Assembly: GCA_030531025.1 (NCBI GenBank)
Contig: JAUMTV010000003.1
Coordinates: 1-64,000 of the forward strand
Direction: 5' to 3'
DNA from: Turicibacter sp.
GTDB taxonomy: Bacteria > Bacillota > Bacilli > MOL361 > Turicibacteraceae
Length of the DNA: 64,000 nt
How positions within the stretch are numbered: position 1 is the first letter of the stretch; the number at the start of each line of letters is the position of its first letter. The position numbers and the translations under genes are program-made. Of the stretch, positions 1-9,124 are shown piece after piece. The notes under the pieces were generated by a model. It made no database searches, was not told where the DNA came from, and saw nothing but the letters and a program-made list of their open reading frames with translations.

Positions 1-157
1 ACATTTACTTCGTAAATGGCAGGTGACCCCTGGACGATAGGGTGTCTTTATAAATTAAAGGATATCAGTATTTTTGTTTGCCACCTTAGAGTAGAATACT
101 TATCTGTTTATATATAGCAGTCGTTACTCTTATAAATTTATGTAATTATAATTTCTA

Positions 158-661
158 TTAAAGATTTAAACTCTCTTGCTTTAATAAAAAACGAATGGTT
201 TTAATTTGAAGAACAAGATATGCGACAAGACTTCCGACTAAAGAACTGAGTGAAAATGGAATTAAATAAGCAAAGAGCGCCACTTCTTTACCAAGTACTA
301 AAGTCGCAAGTGGATAAGCAAGTAACGCTCCAATAATTCCAGTTCCAATGACTTCTCCAACTACCGCAACTTCAATTTTTCTAAATCGTTTATATAAAAG
401 TCCTGCTAAAAAGGCACCGACCATGCTCCCAGGAAAGGCTAAAAGACTTCCAGTTCCAAGCATATTTCGAAGTAAGGAAGCACCGAATGCAGTAAATAAC
501 GCGTAACTTGGTCCTAGTGTGACACCTGCAATCACATTGACTAAATGTTGAATAGGCGATGATTTTGTACTTAAAATTGGGATAGAGAAGGTTCCAAGAA
601 TAGTTGCCACTGCTATCAACATACTGCTTAATGCTAGTTTTTTTGTGATTTTTGATTTCAT
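158..661 (-). CDS. thiW: ThiW, thiamine-precursor ECF transporter S component
   Basis: Predicted substrate-binding membrane subunit of an energy-coupling-factor transporter for the thiazole precursor of thiamine. The 167-aa protein is almost wholly hydrophobic with five or six membrane segments. It carries the family's conserved N-terminal half (STKSSPIQHLVNVIAGVTLGP) and the glycine-rich GSMVGAFLAGLLY stretch. The start at 661 follows the SD GGAAGGAG, and its ATGA overlaps the tenA stop, so the two genes are translationally coupled. It lies downstream of tenA under the same TPP riboswitch. No ECF A or T subunit is nearby, so it probably uses a shared ECF module. Confidence 0.9.
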   Translation of the reverse strand: MKSKITKKLALSSMLIAVATILGTFSIPILSTKSSPIQHLVNVIAGVTLGPSYALFTAFGASLLRNMLGTGSLLAFPGSMVGAFLAGLLYKRFRKIEVAVVGEVIGTGIIGALLAYPLATLVLGKEVALFAYLIPFSLSSLVGSLVAYLVLQIKTIRFLLKQESLNL

Positions 662-1323
662 ACTAACTCCTTCCCTTCTTCGTAAGCCATATCCCAAAAT
701 TTCATTTCATAGATACTGGATTTAATAAAAATATCTTTTAAATGATGAAGCTCAGCATCAGTTAAATCCTCACAAACTTCATTTACATAATTAATCCATA
801 AATCAACAACTTTTTTATAGTCATCTGAAGCATATTCTAAAATCCAATCTTGATAAAAGTTATCTTCAATAGTGTAAGTCTTTTGTAAATAATGGCCGAT
901 AAAGTAATAACTCCAAGCACACGGTAAAATAGTCATGGCAATTTCTTTTAAACCTCCTTTCAGAGCAATACCTAGCATATAGCTCGTGTAACTCGCTGTT
1001 ATCAAATGCGGAAGATAAGTTTCCAGCATATCTTTTTCTAAACCAAAGCCTTTTAAATAATTGATGTGCACCTGTGATTCATCTTCCATCGTCCCTGTAA
1101 TTGATCGATAATAAAGGTTCATCTCGTTAATCGTCTTAGCTTTAATGAGTCCTAGCGCAAAAACTTTCGTATATTCTTTCAGATAAAGATAATCTTGAAT
1201 TAAATAGTTTTTAAATTTGTTATGATCAAGGGTCCCTTCTCCTAGTTCTTTGACAAATGGATGAGTTAAATACCCTTCCCAAATTTCGCGCACTTCATTA
1301 AATAGTTCATCAGTGAATTTCAT
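658..1323 (-). CDS. tenA: TenA, aminopyrimidine aminohydrolase / thiaminase II
   Basis: Cytosolic thiamine-salvage enzyme of the TenA/THI-4 family. Its 221 aa match the usual family length. The catalytic cysteine is Cys135 in ILPCAWSYY, and the C-terminal glutamate is about Glu206 in SSIYEMKFWDMAY. The N-terminal HPFVKELGEGTL and the NYLIQDYLYLKEY segment are family signatures. It is the first gene of the tenA-thiW operon, with SD AAAGGGG before the start, and is read from the TPP riboswitch leader at 1344-1503. ThiW imports a thiazole moiety while TenA salvages the pyrimidine from degraded thiamine, so the pair is a salvage unit. Confidence 0.93.
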   Translation of the reverse strand: MKFTDELFNEVREIWEGYLTHPFVKELGEGTLDHNKFKNYLIQDYLYLKEYTKVFALGLIKAKTINEMNLYYRSITGTMEDESQVHINYLKGFGLEKDMLETYLPHLITASYTSYMLGIALKGGLKEIAMTILPCAWSYYFIGHYLQKTYTIEDNFYQDWILEYASDDYKKVVDLWINYVNEVCEDLTDAELHHLKDIFIKSSIYEMKFWDMAYEEGKELV

Positions 1324-1343
1324 TACTTTCCCCTTTCACTCCA

Positions 1344-1379
1344 TAAAAAAAGACTATATTCAAAGGAATATAGCCAGTC
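1344..1379 (-). terminator. Riboswitch expression-platform terminator
   Basis: On the minus strand GGCTATATTC and GAATATAGTC pair around a CTTT loop, followed by seven T. It lies between the TPP aptamer and tenA, as expected for a transcriptional-attenuation riboswitch. Confidence 0.85.
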
Positions 1380-1419
1380 GTCACCATGATTAAAAGATAA
1401 AAATCATCTATTTTTCATA

Positions 1420-1503
1420 ATGCTTCCCTACGCTGGCATAATCCAGATCAGGTCGATAAGGGTTAATAGTTTCCTATCTCTCAGCCATCAGGCACCCCTA
1501 GCA
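1420..1503 (-). promoter_or_regulatory. TPP riboswitch (THI element)
   Basis: Read on the minus strand, this has the conserved THI-box parts: CTAGGGGTGCC, then GATGGCTGAGAGATAGGAAA, then ACCCTTATCGACCTGATCTGG, then the closing CCAGCGTAGGGAAGC. The CUGAUG and CCUGAUCUGG elements that bind the pyrimidine and pyrophosphate are intact. It lies about 100 nt upstream of tenA and is followed by a terminator hairpin, so thiamine pyrophosphate should stop transcription of tenA-thiW. Confidence 0.95.
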
Positions 1504-1626
1504 TATGGAGATTTAATTTTTCACCTTTAATTATAACACGCTTTTATTTATTGTAAATATTTACCTTGAATCTGTAAAATTCCTTCTTTCTCTTATATAA
1601 TAGTGAAAATAAGGGATGTGATCAAT

Positions 1627-2112
1627 TTGAAACGAATTCAATATCTTTTCTTAATGAGCGGGATTATCACCATTTGTGCACTTGTATATTTAGTTTTAAA
1701 TATACCGATTCACCAAGAAATTGAAAAAGAATATGATGGCATTTTATATGAAGGTGAAAACACTCAAGAAATGACTGTTGTGATTAAAGGGACATTAACG
1801 ATGCAGCTTTTTGCAGCGAATCACTTCTCTGGAACGATTGAATTCATCCGAGAGTCAATCATCAAGCAATATAATCTTTCAGTCAGTGAGCCCATCACGA
1901 TTCATGACTTAGGGTTTGAAACAGTGGATCATAAATATTTATTAGGTGATGTCCACACGTATCAATTTAATGCGATCCAATCAGTGGCTCAAGCCTATAT
2001 TGATTCAAGTTGGAATCAACTTCATTTAAAGTTTAATAATTCAGAAAAATCATTTGTAAGTCCCGCTACAACGAAAGAAGAAGCAGAAAAAATAATAAAT
2101 AACTTATATTAA
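1627..2112 (+). CDS. Small membrane-anchored protein of unknown function
   Basis: About 161 aa with one N-terminal membrane helix (about residues 5-26) and an extracellular-type remainder (STOP at 2112). No family was recognised. The reading frame is open from a GTG at 1603, but a TATAAT box at 1596-1601 would put the transcript start after that codon. The TTG at 1627, preceded by AAGGGATGTG, is therefore the likelier start. It is monocistronic and followed by a large hairpin shared with gltB on the other strand. Confidence 0.6.
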   Translation: MKRIQYLFLMSGIITICALVYLVLNIPIHQEIEKEYDGILYEGENTQEMTVVIKGTLTMQLFAANHFSGTIEFIRESIIKQYNLSVSEPITIHDLGFETVDHKYLLGDVHTYQFNAIQSVAQAYIDSSWNQLHLKFNNSEKSFVSPATTKEEAEKIINNLY

Positions 2113-2196
2113 AAGGACACCTGCTACAGTGTCCCCTAAATGTTAGCAAGCTAAACTAACGTAAAGGGAGCACATGATAACAAGGTGTCCTTTTTA
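2113..2196. terminator. Long branched bidirectional terminator
   Basis: Outer arms AAAAGGACACC and GGTGTCCTTTTT enclose about 60 nt that can form inner stems (TGTTAG/CTAAC and CCCT/AGGG). It lies between two converging genes, the small protein at 2112 and gltB ending at 2197. The stem is far longer than a usual terminator. Confidence 0.7.
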
Positions 2197-5100
2197 TTAT
2201 AGTTCTAATTGATAATAATCAGCTGATGTGACTAATGTGAAATTCGCAATTTCTTTATCAAAGTTTTGTAAAATATGTGTTACTAATTGGTTGTTTGTTT
2301 TCGCAACATAATCTGTTAAAATGTCTTTTAAAATTTCGATATGACGATCTTTCATTTCAAATTCTTGAACATAGGCTTTATTTAACTTCTCGTCTAAATA
2401 TTTAGCTTGATATAAGTATAATAACCCACCTGTCATTCCGGCACCAACATTAGCTTGAACTGAACCAAGTGAAACAACGGCTCCACCTGTCATATACTCA
2501 CAAGCATGAACACCCATTCCATGATTGACTGCTGTCGCTCCCGAGTTACGAACGGCGAAACGTTCTCCAACACGTCCTTCTAAATAACAAGCTCCTGATG
2601 TTGCCCCATAAAGAATTGTATTCCCAGCAATTAAATGATGATTTGTATACATCAGATCGTGATCTGCTTTTTGTCGTGTCGTTTCATCAGCCTTAACTGT
2701 GATACGTCCACCACTTAATCCTTTTCCAACATAATCATTCGCATATCCAGTGTGGATAAGTTCAACACTTTCATTCATGAAAGCCCCAAAACTTTGTCCG
2801 GCATAACCATACGTTTCAACTGTACAAGATTCATCGCTCACTAATTGAACACCAAATGTACGAAGAGTCGTATCAATTGAAATTGGCTCATTAGATGATT
2901 CAACGAACGTTAATACTGGCGTTGTTGGACTTGTTTCTAAGACATCATCACTTTCAACTGGTAATGATTCTAACCAATTTAGTTTTAAATGGTGTGGATT
3001 TTCTGCTGGAATTTGAAGCAATTCTGTACGTCCACGAAGTTCAGATAATGTGTGAACACCTAATTGTGCCATTAATTCGCGTGTTTGTCGTGCAACAAAC
3101 ATCATATATGTTTTTAACATCGTTGGATCTTCTTTTAAACGTGCACGTAACGCTTCATTTTGAGTCGTAATTCCAGCTGGACATTTTCCAGTGTGACATT
3201 GTTTACATCCAATACAATCAACCATTACTAAACACATTGTTCCGAATCCAAATTCATCGGCCCCTAAGATAGCCCCCATGATTACATCGTATCCTGATTT
3301 AATTTGTCCATCAACTTGAATAAGCGTTTCATGACGAACATCATTTTCTAATAATGATTTATGAGTTTGGAATAATCCATATTCCCATGGTAGACCTGTA
3401 TACTTTAATGATGATTTAGGTGAAGCTCCTGTTCCACCGTTAAATCCTGAAATGACAACTTTTTTAGCTCCTGCTTTGACAACTCCATTGGCAATAGTTC
3501 CAACATTCGCAAGCGATGCTAACTTCACACTAACCATAGCGCTTGGATTCGTTGTTTGTAAATCATAAATTAACTGAGCTAAATCTTCAATCGAATAAAT
3601 ATCGTGATGTGGTGGTGGTGAAATTAAATCAACCCCTTGTTTTGCATAGCGAACACGGGCAATATGTTCATCAACTTTCGATTTTGGTAAGTGTCCACCT
3701 TCTCCAGGTTTTGCTCCTTGAGCCATTTTAATTTGGATTTCTTCAGCACTTCTTAAATAATCATAAGTAACACCGAATCGTCCAGATGCCACTTGTTTCA
3801 CTTTTGATGCTGTAATTGTTCCAAAACGCTCAACTAATTCTCCACCTTCACCACTATTTGAAGCAGCTTGTAATTCATTCATCGCACGAGCAATCGTACG
3901 ATGTGCTTCGATTGATAACGCCCCATAAGACATCGCAGAGGCTACAAAGTAACGAACAATTTCTTCTTCACTTTGCACATGATCAATTGAAATTGGCTGC
4001 TTACCACTTAACTGTAGGCAATCGCGTAAGTTAATTTGGCGTGCACGTTCTGCTTCCATAATCGATTTAAATACCTCATAATCATTAGCCGCTACAGCAG
4101 CTTTAACTTCTTTAATGAACTTCTTAGAGTACGCATGAGTCATGAATGCTGAGTCCATATTTTGATACTCATTAACCTTGTTTAAGTCAAGACCAGTCCC
4201 TAATAAGTTAGCATCAAGATCTTCAAATGATTTTCCACCAAAAATTGATGGTTTAATCGTAAATAATGACGTTAATTCTTCATCTAATCCAACGACTTCA
4301 AATACTTTTGATCCTCGATAAGAAGAGATTGTTGAAATCCCCATCTTAGCCATTAATTTTAATAAAGCCGCATCGCATCCTTTAATATAATTCGTTAAGG
4401 CTTCTTCTTTGTTTTCAACTTGACGAGCAATATATTGATAACAGAAATATGGATAAATGACATCAGCACCGTAAGCAACTAACATCGCATGATGAATTGG
4501 TAAACGGGCATCTGCTGCTTTAACAACTAAGCGAACTTCAAGACGTTTTCCTAAGTCAACTAATACATCATGTGCTACAGTCATTGCCATTAACGATGGC
4601 ATCACTTTACCTGCTGCTTCTTGATCTAATACAATTAATTTACTTCCCTGTTGAACAGCTTGTTCAATTGTTGTTTTTAATGTTTCAATCGCTTCGCGAA
4701 GTGTTGTTTGACAAGCTAAACTAATTATCGTTGGTTTAAATTGCTCTTCATCAAGAATGGCTTTAAATTGATCACTCGTTAATAATGGTGTTGAAAATTC
4801 ATAAACTGGAATTTCAAGCGGTTCATCATGTAACGATGTCACAGAGGTAATATTTGATTTTAATGAAAAGACTGACTTTTCACGAATTGAATCAAGTGGC
4901 GGATTAGTAACTTGAGCAAAGTTTTGTTTGAAGAAATCAAAGAAAAGTTGTGGGCGATCTTGTAACATATTTAAAGCAGCTGTATATGGGAATGACCCAA
5001 TGGCTTCTTTTCCTGTTTCAACTAACGGTTTTAACTCTTGTAAATATTCCGCTTTTGTATAAGCAAATTTTTGCTCATTTTCTTCAAAGTTTTCAATCTC

Positions 5101-6366
5101 AGAAACAAATTCGTGCGTCGCTTTTGGTTGAATTACTTTTTCGTTTAACCACTCACGATATGGTTGTTGTGTCGATAAAACTGCTTTAACATCAGCATCT
5201 GTCGTAATTGTTTGTGTATCTAAGTCAACACATAAAATTTCACTAGCTTGAATACGACTTGCAACTTTAATCTCTTCAAGTGGCGTATTTAAAACACCAA
5301 TTTCAGAAGCTAAAATAATTTGATTTTCGGTTTGAACGTAGCGGAATGGTCGTAATCCATTACGGTCTAAAGTTGCAATTAATTTGTGACCATCACAAAC
5401 AATGACTCCGGCTGGTCCATCCCATGCTTCTTGTTTTAATTCACTGTATTCGTAATAAGCTTTTAAGTCATCACTTAAACGGGCATCTTGTTCATATGCT
5501 TTTGGTAATAAACGCGTAATCGCATCTTCGATTCCAAAGTTTTCATGTAATAAAGCTTCAAGTGTACGATCAAGGTTAGCACTATCTGAGTTTAGCTCAT
5601 TACAAATGGGATATACTTCTTGGTGAGTGGCTAATCCAACACGTGCATTTGACCATTTAATATTACCTGAAACTGTATTAATTTCTCCATTATGTGCTAA
5701 GTAACGAAATGGCTGTGCTAAATTCCATGACGGTTTTGTATTTGTACTGAAGCGTTGATGAACGATACAGAAGTTTGAACTAAAGTCTTCATCTTGTAAA
5801 TCTAAATAATAATTCGGTAATTCTTCTGGTCGTAATAATCCTTTATAAACAATCGTTTGAGATGAACATGATAAAATATAACATGTTCGATCAGACAACT
5901 TTTCCTCTTTCCAATGTTGTTCAATACGACGACGAAGTTTATATAAAATAGCTTCATCATGATGAGTCATGTCAAAAATAAATTGAGTTGGAATTGGCTC
6001 TGTTTTCTTAGCTGTTGGTGTTAAGAATGTTGAATTTACCGGTACTTCAATTTCTTTAATAATTTTAATATCAAAATCATGAATTGCTTCATAAATCTTA
6101 TCCATGGCAACTTTGCGATCTTCCATTTCTTTTGGTAAAAATGTCATCATAACCGCAAATGGCTCGTTAATATCATATTTTTTCTGATAAAACGGTTTAG
6201 GGATTTGTAATAGGATTCCACATCCATCTCCTGTTCCATCTTTTGATGTCCCACCGCGATGACTTAGAGCTTTTAGTAAAGTCATCCCTTGTTCAATAAT
6301 TTCATGGCTATATGTCCCATCTAGATTGGCAATGGCCCCAATCCCACAATTCGAATGATCAAACAT
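2197..6366 (-). CDS. gltB: Glutamate synthase, large (alpha) subunit
   Basis: Forms glutamate from 2-oxoglutarate and glutamine-derived ammonia. Domains in order: class II glutamine amidotransferase with the nucleophile Cys7 (CGIGAIANLDG), which needs removal of a six-residue pro-segment; central domain; FMN-binding synthase domain (about 780-1100, with SGFNGGTGASP); 3Fe-4S cluster motif C-x5-C-x4-C in CIGCKQCHTGKCPAGI; and a C-terminal GXGXG beta-helix (YVGKGLSGGRITVKAD). At 1389 aa it is shorter than the roughly 1500 aa typical of GltB. The start follows AAGGAGG. No gltD (beta subunit) lies next to it, so the electron donor must be encoded elsewhere or be different. Confidence 0.95.
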   Translation of the reverse strand: MFDHSNCGIGAIANLDGTYSHEIIEQGMTLLKALSHRGGTSKDGTGDGCGILLQIPKPFYQKKYDINEPFAVMMTFLPKEMEDRKVAMDKIYEAIHDFDIKIIKEIEVPVNSTFLTPTAKKTEPIPTQFIFDMTHHDEAILYKLRRRIEQHWKEEKLSDRTCYILSCSSQTIVYKGLLRPEELPNYYLDLQDEDFSSNFCIVHQRFSTNTKPSWNLAQPFRYLAHNGEINTVSGNIKWSNARVGLATHQEVYPICNELNSDSANLDRTLEALLHENFGIEDAITRLLPKAYEQDARLSDDLKAYYEYSELKQEAWDGPAGVIVCDGHKLIATLDRNGLRPFRYVQTENQIILASEIGVLNTPLEEIKVASRIQASEILCVDLDTQTITTDADVKAVLSTQQPYREWLNEKVIQPKATHEFVSEIENFEENEQKFAYTKAEYLQELKPLVETGKEAIGSFPYTAALNMLQDRPQLFFDFFKQNFAQVTNPPLDSIREKSVFSLKSNITSVTSLHDEPLEIPVYEFSTPLLTSDQFKAILDEEQFKPTIISLACQTTLREAIETLKTTIEQAVQQGSKLIVLDQEAAGKVMPSLMAMTVAHDVLVDLGKRLEVRLVVKAADARLPIHHAMLVAYGADVIYPYFCYQYIARQVENKEEALTNYIKGCDAALLKLMAKMGISTISSYRGSKVFEVVGLDEELTSLFTIKPSIFGGKSFEDLDANLLGTGLDLNKVNEYQNMDSAFMTHAYSKKFIKEVKAAVAANDYEVFKSIMEAERARQINLRDCLQLSGKQPISIDHVQSEEEIVRYFVASAMSYGALSIEAHRTIARAMNELQAASNSGEGGELVERFGTITASKVKQVASGRFGVTYDYLRSAEEIQIKMAQGAKPGEGGHLPKSKVDEHIARVRYAKQGVDLISPPPHHDIYSIEDLAQLIYDLQTTNPSAMVSVKLASLANVGTIANGVVKAGAKKVVISGFNGGTGASPKSSLKYTGLPWEYGLFQTHKSLLENDVRHETLIQVDGQIKSGYDVIMGAILGADEFGFGTMCLVMVDCIGCKQCHTGKCPAGITTQNEALRARLKEDPTMLKTYMMFVARQTRELMAQLGVHTLSELRGRTELLQIPAENPHHLKLNWLESLPVESDDVLETSPTTPVLTFVESSNEPISIDTTLRTFGVQLVSDESCTVETYGYAGQSFGAFMNESVELIHTGYANDYVGKGLSGGRITVKADETTRQKADHDLMYTNHHLIAGNTILYGATSGACYLEGRVGERFAVRNSGATAVNHGMGVHACEYMTGGAVVSLGSVQANVGAGMTGGLLYLYQAKYLDEKLNKAYVQEFEMKDRHIEILKDILTDYVAKTNNQLVTHILQNFDKEIANFTLVTSADYYQLEL

Positions 6367-6570
6367 TTTGCTTCCTCCTTACTCCCATACCTACTCTTTT
6401 TAGGTACATATATTCATTATGATATGAATGAAAAATTCCGTCAACTCTCAGACTACTATTTTAACTAGTTTTAATTACTTTTTACTAATTTATGGTTGAA
6501 AAATATAGTAGAACTAACTATTAAAAAATGACAATATTTTTTCGATAACTGACATTTTATGCACTTAATG

Positions 6571-6602
6571 AAAAAACACCAAGAAAGTCTTGGTGTTTCT
6601 TA
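6571..6602. terminator. Hairpin terminator
   Basis: AAACACCAAG and CTTGGTGTTT form a perfect stem with A and T runs on either side. It lies just downstream of the secreted protein ending at 6611 and upstream of gltB. Confidence 0.8.
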
Positions 6603-6610
6603 TTCATTAA

Positions 6611-7126
6611 TTAACGATAAACTTTACCATTAATATTTGTTTGACCATTTGGTACAACTTTGAAGTAGTATCCTTTACTTGTTGATAAATTTAAAGCATG
6701 AATTGTTGATGCATCACCTTTATTAAGAGCTACATTAAACATTTCTTTATTTGTTCCTTGTTCATAGACATAAACTTTAAATGTTTTTTCAAATACGCGT
6801 TGTCCATAATACTCGTCAAAGTGGAAGTTGATCATACCTGTATGCCCTGTAAAGTAATAGTTTGAATAAATGTCTGAACGAGAAGCTAATACTTCAAAAT
6901 AATATGGTCTTGATAAATTAAATGCTGAAGTTGGGCGTGATAACGCACGTGCATAAACATCCTCATAATGATCGACATTTTTCATTGACTCAGATAAAAA
7001 TGAATCACCTGTCTCAACAATAACTTGAATACTTGGATCATTGACTGTCACTTCACTCGCTAAAGTTGTTTTGTTTGCTGTTAGCGATAAAATCATTAAG
7101 CAGACAAACATTGCTAATTTTTTCAT
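6611..7126 (-). CDS. Secreted protein of unknown function
   Basis: 171 aa. It begins with a Sec signal peptide (MKKLAMFVCLMILSLTA, cleavage likely after TLA around residue 23), so the rest should be exported. The mature part is polar and rich in aromatic residues (YYFTGHTGMINFHFDEYYGQR), with a C-terminal beta-like tail ending NINGKVYR. SD GGGGGG precedes the start. It is divergent from the VanZ-like gene, with almost mirror-image -10 boxes in the short gap. No domain was recognised. Confidence 0.7.
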   Translation of the reverse strand: MKKLAMFVCLMILSLTANKTTLASEVTVNDPSIQVIVETGDSFLSESMKNVDHYEDVYARALSRPTSAFNLSRPYYFEVLASRSDIYSNYYFTGHTGMINFHFDEYYGQRVFEKTFKVYVYEQGTNKEMFNVALNKGDASTIHALNLSTSKGYYFKVVPNGQTNINGKVYR

Positions 7127-7158
7127 AAATTCCCCCCTTTTCTAATAATATCACCAAA

Positions 7159-7191
7159 ATTATACCATTTCATGACGAAAATTGGTATAAT
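7159..7191. promoter_or_regulatory. Divergent promoter pair with inverted -10 boxes
   Basis: AAATTATACCA and TTGGTATAATTT form an inverted repeat. It supplies a TATAAT -10 on the minus strand (about 7159-7164, for the secreted protein) and on the plus strand (7186-7191, for the VanZ-like gene). The overlap suggests the two genes compete for RNA polymerase or are co-regulated. Confidence 0.55.
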
Positions 7192-7216
7192 TTATTTAAT
7201 AAGAAAGGTGGGAGTT

Positions 7217-8293
7217 ATGAACTATCTTGTATTACTTTTATTTGCACTACTGACGTTTGGATCACGTCTTTATTATATAAAGAAAAAAAAAATAAAATTT
7301 AATGTAAAAGAGCTATTTATTCTTCTCTTCTTGTTATATCTATTACTTTTTATTAAAATGACATTATTAAAAGACAATGAATTTACATTCAGTTTAAGAA
7401 GTATGATTAGACAAGCTCAATTGATGCCATCCTTTACATTCACTGATGGATACTCTCAACTAATAAAGACGATTCTAATTGCCACACCATTTGGTTTTTT
7501 TATTTCATGTCTACTTTCAGATCAGCATAGTTATAAAAAGTTAATTAAATATGCAGTGTCAATTTCAATTATCTTCGAAGCATTGAAATTATTTAAATTA
7601 AATGAAATTTCGAATATGAATAATGTCTTATTAATGACTACTAGTTTTTTAATAGGGGGACTATTCTATCAAATTCTTCATAAATTGTTAAGATCTATAA
7701 AAAAAGAAAACGGGTTAGATGCATTAAAAGATGCTAATCCAGAACCTATCAAAAAGAGCTGGAAATTAACATTTTCTTTAATAGTAACATATATTCTAGG
7801 AATTTATGTTTCTTTAGTTTATCAAACATATCCTTTATCTATTTTAGATAAAGCTAAAGTCATTCGTATTGATGATTTTGAAATAAGTTTGGATGAAAAG
7901 TTTTCTTATGTTAAGATTAACGGGTATTATAAAACAAATTTTAATCGCTTAAATCACCTTTTCTCAACTAAAGTAGAGCTAAATGAAGAACCTATATATA
8001 ATGTTTATACACTTATTGAACCATATAAACCACAAACAGATATTAATTATGGGATTTTAGTCGTTGGATGGACCAATCAACCTACAAGTATACAAATCAG
8101 CTATAAAAATCAGGTCTATATTGAGGAGTTAGATGTTGGATTATTCACAGTAGGTTATCCTTATGTACTAGATAATCGCCCAATCCTTGACATCTATGCT
8201 GACTCTAGTCCTGATCATAACCTTAATATCACCTTCTATGATGAATTAGATAATGTGATTGAAATTCCTTATTATAAGGAAGCGTTAGATTAA
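7217..8293 (+). CDS. VanZ-like membrane protein
   Basis: 358 aa starting at 7217 after the SD AAGGTGGGAG. The first 170 residues hold about five membrane helices arranged as in VanZ-like proteins (LLFIKMTLL, then an amphipathic QLMPSFTF segment, then TPFGFFISCLL). After residue 185 comes another membrane helix and a roughly 140-residue beta-rich domain likely outside the cell. VanZ relatives in other Firmicutes affect glycopeptide tolerance or are of unknown role. The extracellular tail is larger than in ordinary VanZ proteins. It ends at a strong bidirectional terminator. Confidence 0.6.
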   Translation: MNYLVLLLFALLTFGSRLYYIKKKKIKFNVKELFILLFLLYLLLFIKMTLLKDNEFTFSLRSMIRQAQLMPSFTFTDGYSQLIKTILIATPFGFFISCLLSDQHSYKKLIKYAVSISIIFEALKLFKLNEISNMNNVLLMTTSFLIGGLFYQILHKLLRSIKKENGLDALKDANPEPIKKSWKLTFSLIVTYILGIYVSLVYQTYPLSILDKAKVIRIDDFEISLDEKFSYVKINGYYKTNFNRLNHLFSTKVELNEEPIYNVYTLIEPYKPQTDINYGILVVGWTNQPTSIQISYKNQVYIEELDVGLFTVGYPYVLDNRPILDIYADSSPDHNLNITFYDELDNVIEIPYYKEALD

Positions 8294-8303
8294 TTAATAA
8301 ATG

Positions 8304-8338
8304 AAAAGGAGCAAAAATTAGATTTTTGCTCCTTTTTT
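8304..8338. terminator. Bidirectional hairpin terminator
   Basis: AAAAGGAGCAAAAA pairs with TTTTTGCTCCTTTT around a short loop. It serves the converging VanZ-like gene and the 127-aa membrane protein, whose stop codon lies inside it. Confidence 0.85.
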
Positions 8339-8701
8339 AGGTGGGTTAACTTTTTTCAGTTGATTCATTGGAGCTTTTTTAAATGGCCAACGATTTGTGA
8401 GTAATAGATAAGTTTCAACTGCTAGTACAATGGTCGATAAAACATATAACGGAATGCTTGTTTGAAACATGACTGCTACAATTCCAAATAAGTGTCCACT
8501 TTTTAACATGCGACTTCGGCTACACTCTCGGTACGTATAAGCATGTAATAAAAATAAAATAGATAAAGTTAATATATTAATGACTAAGCCACCAAATAAA
8601 TAATCAATAAAATGATGCGTTACAGGTGCCAATAATAAGATAATTAGCAACTGAATGATCACCGTCGTTAATTTTAAGTACCCAATTTCTTTTCTAATCA
8701 C
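8318..8701 (-). CDS. Four-helix membrane protein of unknown function
   Basis: 127 aa with about four membrane segments (residues 8-30, 36-55, 65-88 and 90-105) and a basic cytosolic tail (KKVNPPKKGAKI). The start is a GTG at 8701, eight bases after GGAGGG; the ATG inside the SD region is out of frame and stops at once. No family was recognised with confidence. It stands alone between two non-coding gaps. Confidence 0.6.
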   Translation of the reverse strand: MIRKEIGYLKLTTVIIQLLIILLLAPVTHHFIDYLFGGLVINILTLSILFLLHAYTYRECSRSRMLKSGHLFGIVAVMFQTSIPLYVLSTIVLAVETYLLLTNRWPFKKAPMNQLKKVNPPKKGAKI

Positions 8702-9051
8702 AACACCATCCCTCCAATCCCTTTATTATAAGATATGCAAAAGCCTAACATTTTGAGACATTTTTCTTTAATAAATTTGTATTAATTTATGAGTTTATCA
8801 CGTTTTTAGTAATCCGATACTTCTAACTGGATATCACTTATCCTCAAACAATATATATAACATCTCATTTAATAAGGCATTTAATGATGTATATAACCTC
8901 GAGGAGCTCTCTTAGATAATCTATCTAAGATTTCATAGGTTAATTTCATCAGATTCTAATCGCAACTATGAAACAAAAAATTTAGTTTTATAAATGCACA
9001 ATTCAACTTATAGTGTTCCCTAATAGCAAAATAAAAAGTCGCTATTAACAA
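8702..9051. other. Intergenic region, no gene seen
   Basis: About 350 AT-rich bases with no ORF carrying a ribosome-binding site. It holds one short perfect inverted repeat (CTTAGATA-ATC-TATCTAAG near 8911-8929) of unknown role. Confidence 0.5.
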
Positions 9052-9082
9052 AAAAAGACATCTACTTAAGTAGATGTCTTTT
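9052..9082. terminator. Hairpin terminator
   Basis: AAAAAGACATCTACTT and AAGTAGATGTCTTTT are a perfect palindrome. It terminates the leftward MFS gene ending at 9125. Confidence 0.8.
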
Positions 9083-9124
9083 CACTATAGGTCATCGTAG
9101 GGGGGATGACACAAGTTATTTTCA

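Noticed and set aside
2895..5189. Several plus-strand open frames inside gltB
   Set aside because: They are complements of strongly conserved glutamate-synthase coding sequence and lack ribosome-binding sites.
8911..8929. Inverted repeat CTTAGATA/TATCTAAG as a regulatory site
   Set aside because: Short, isolated, and not placed at a promoter of either neighbouring gene.
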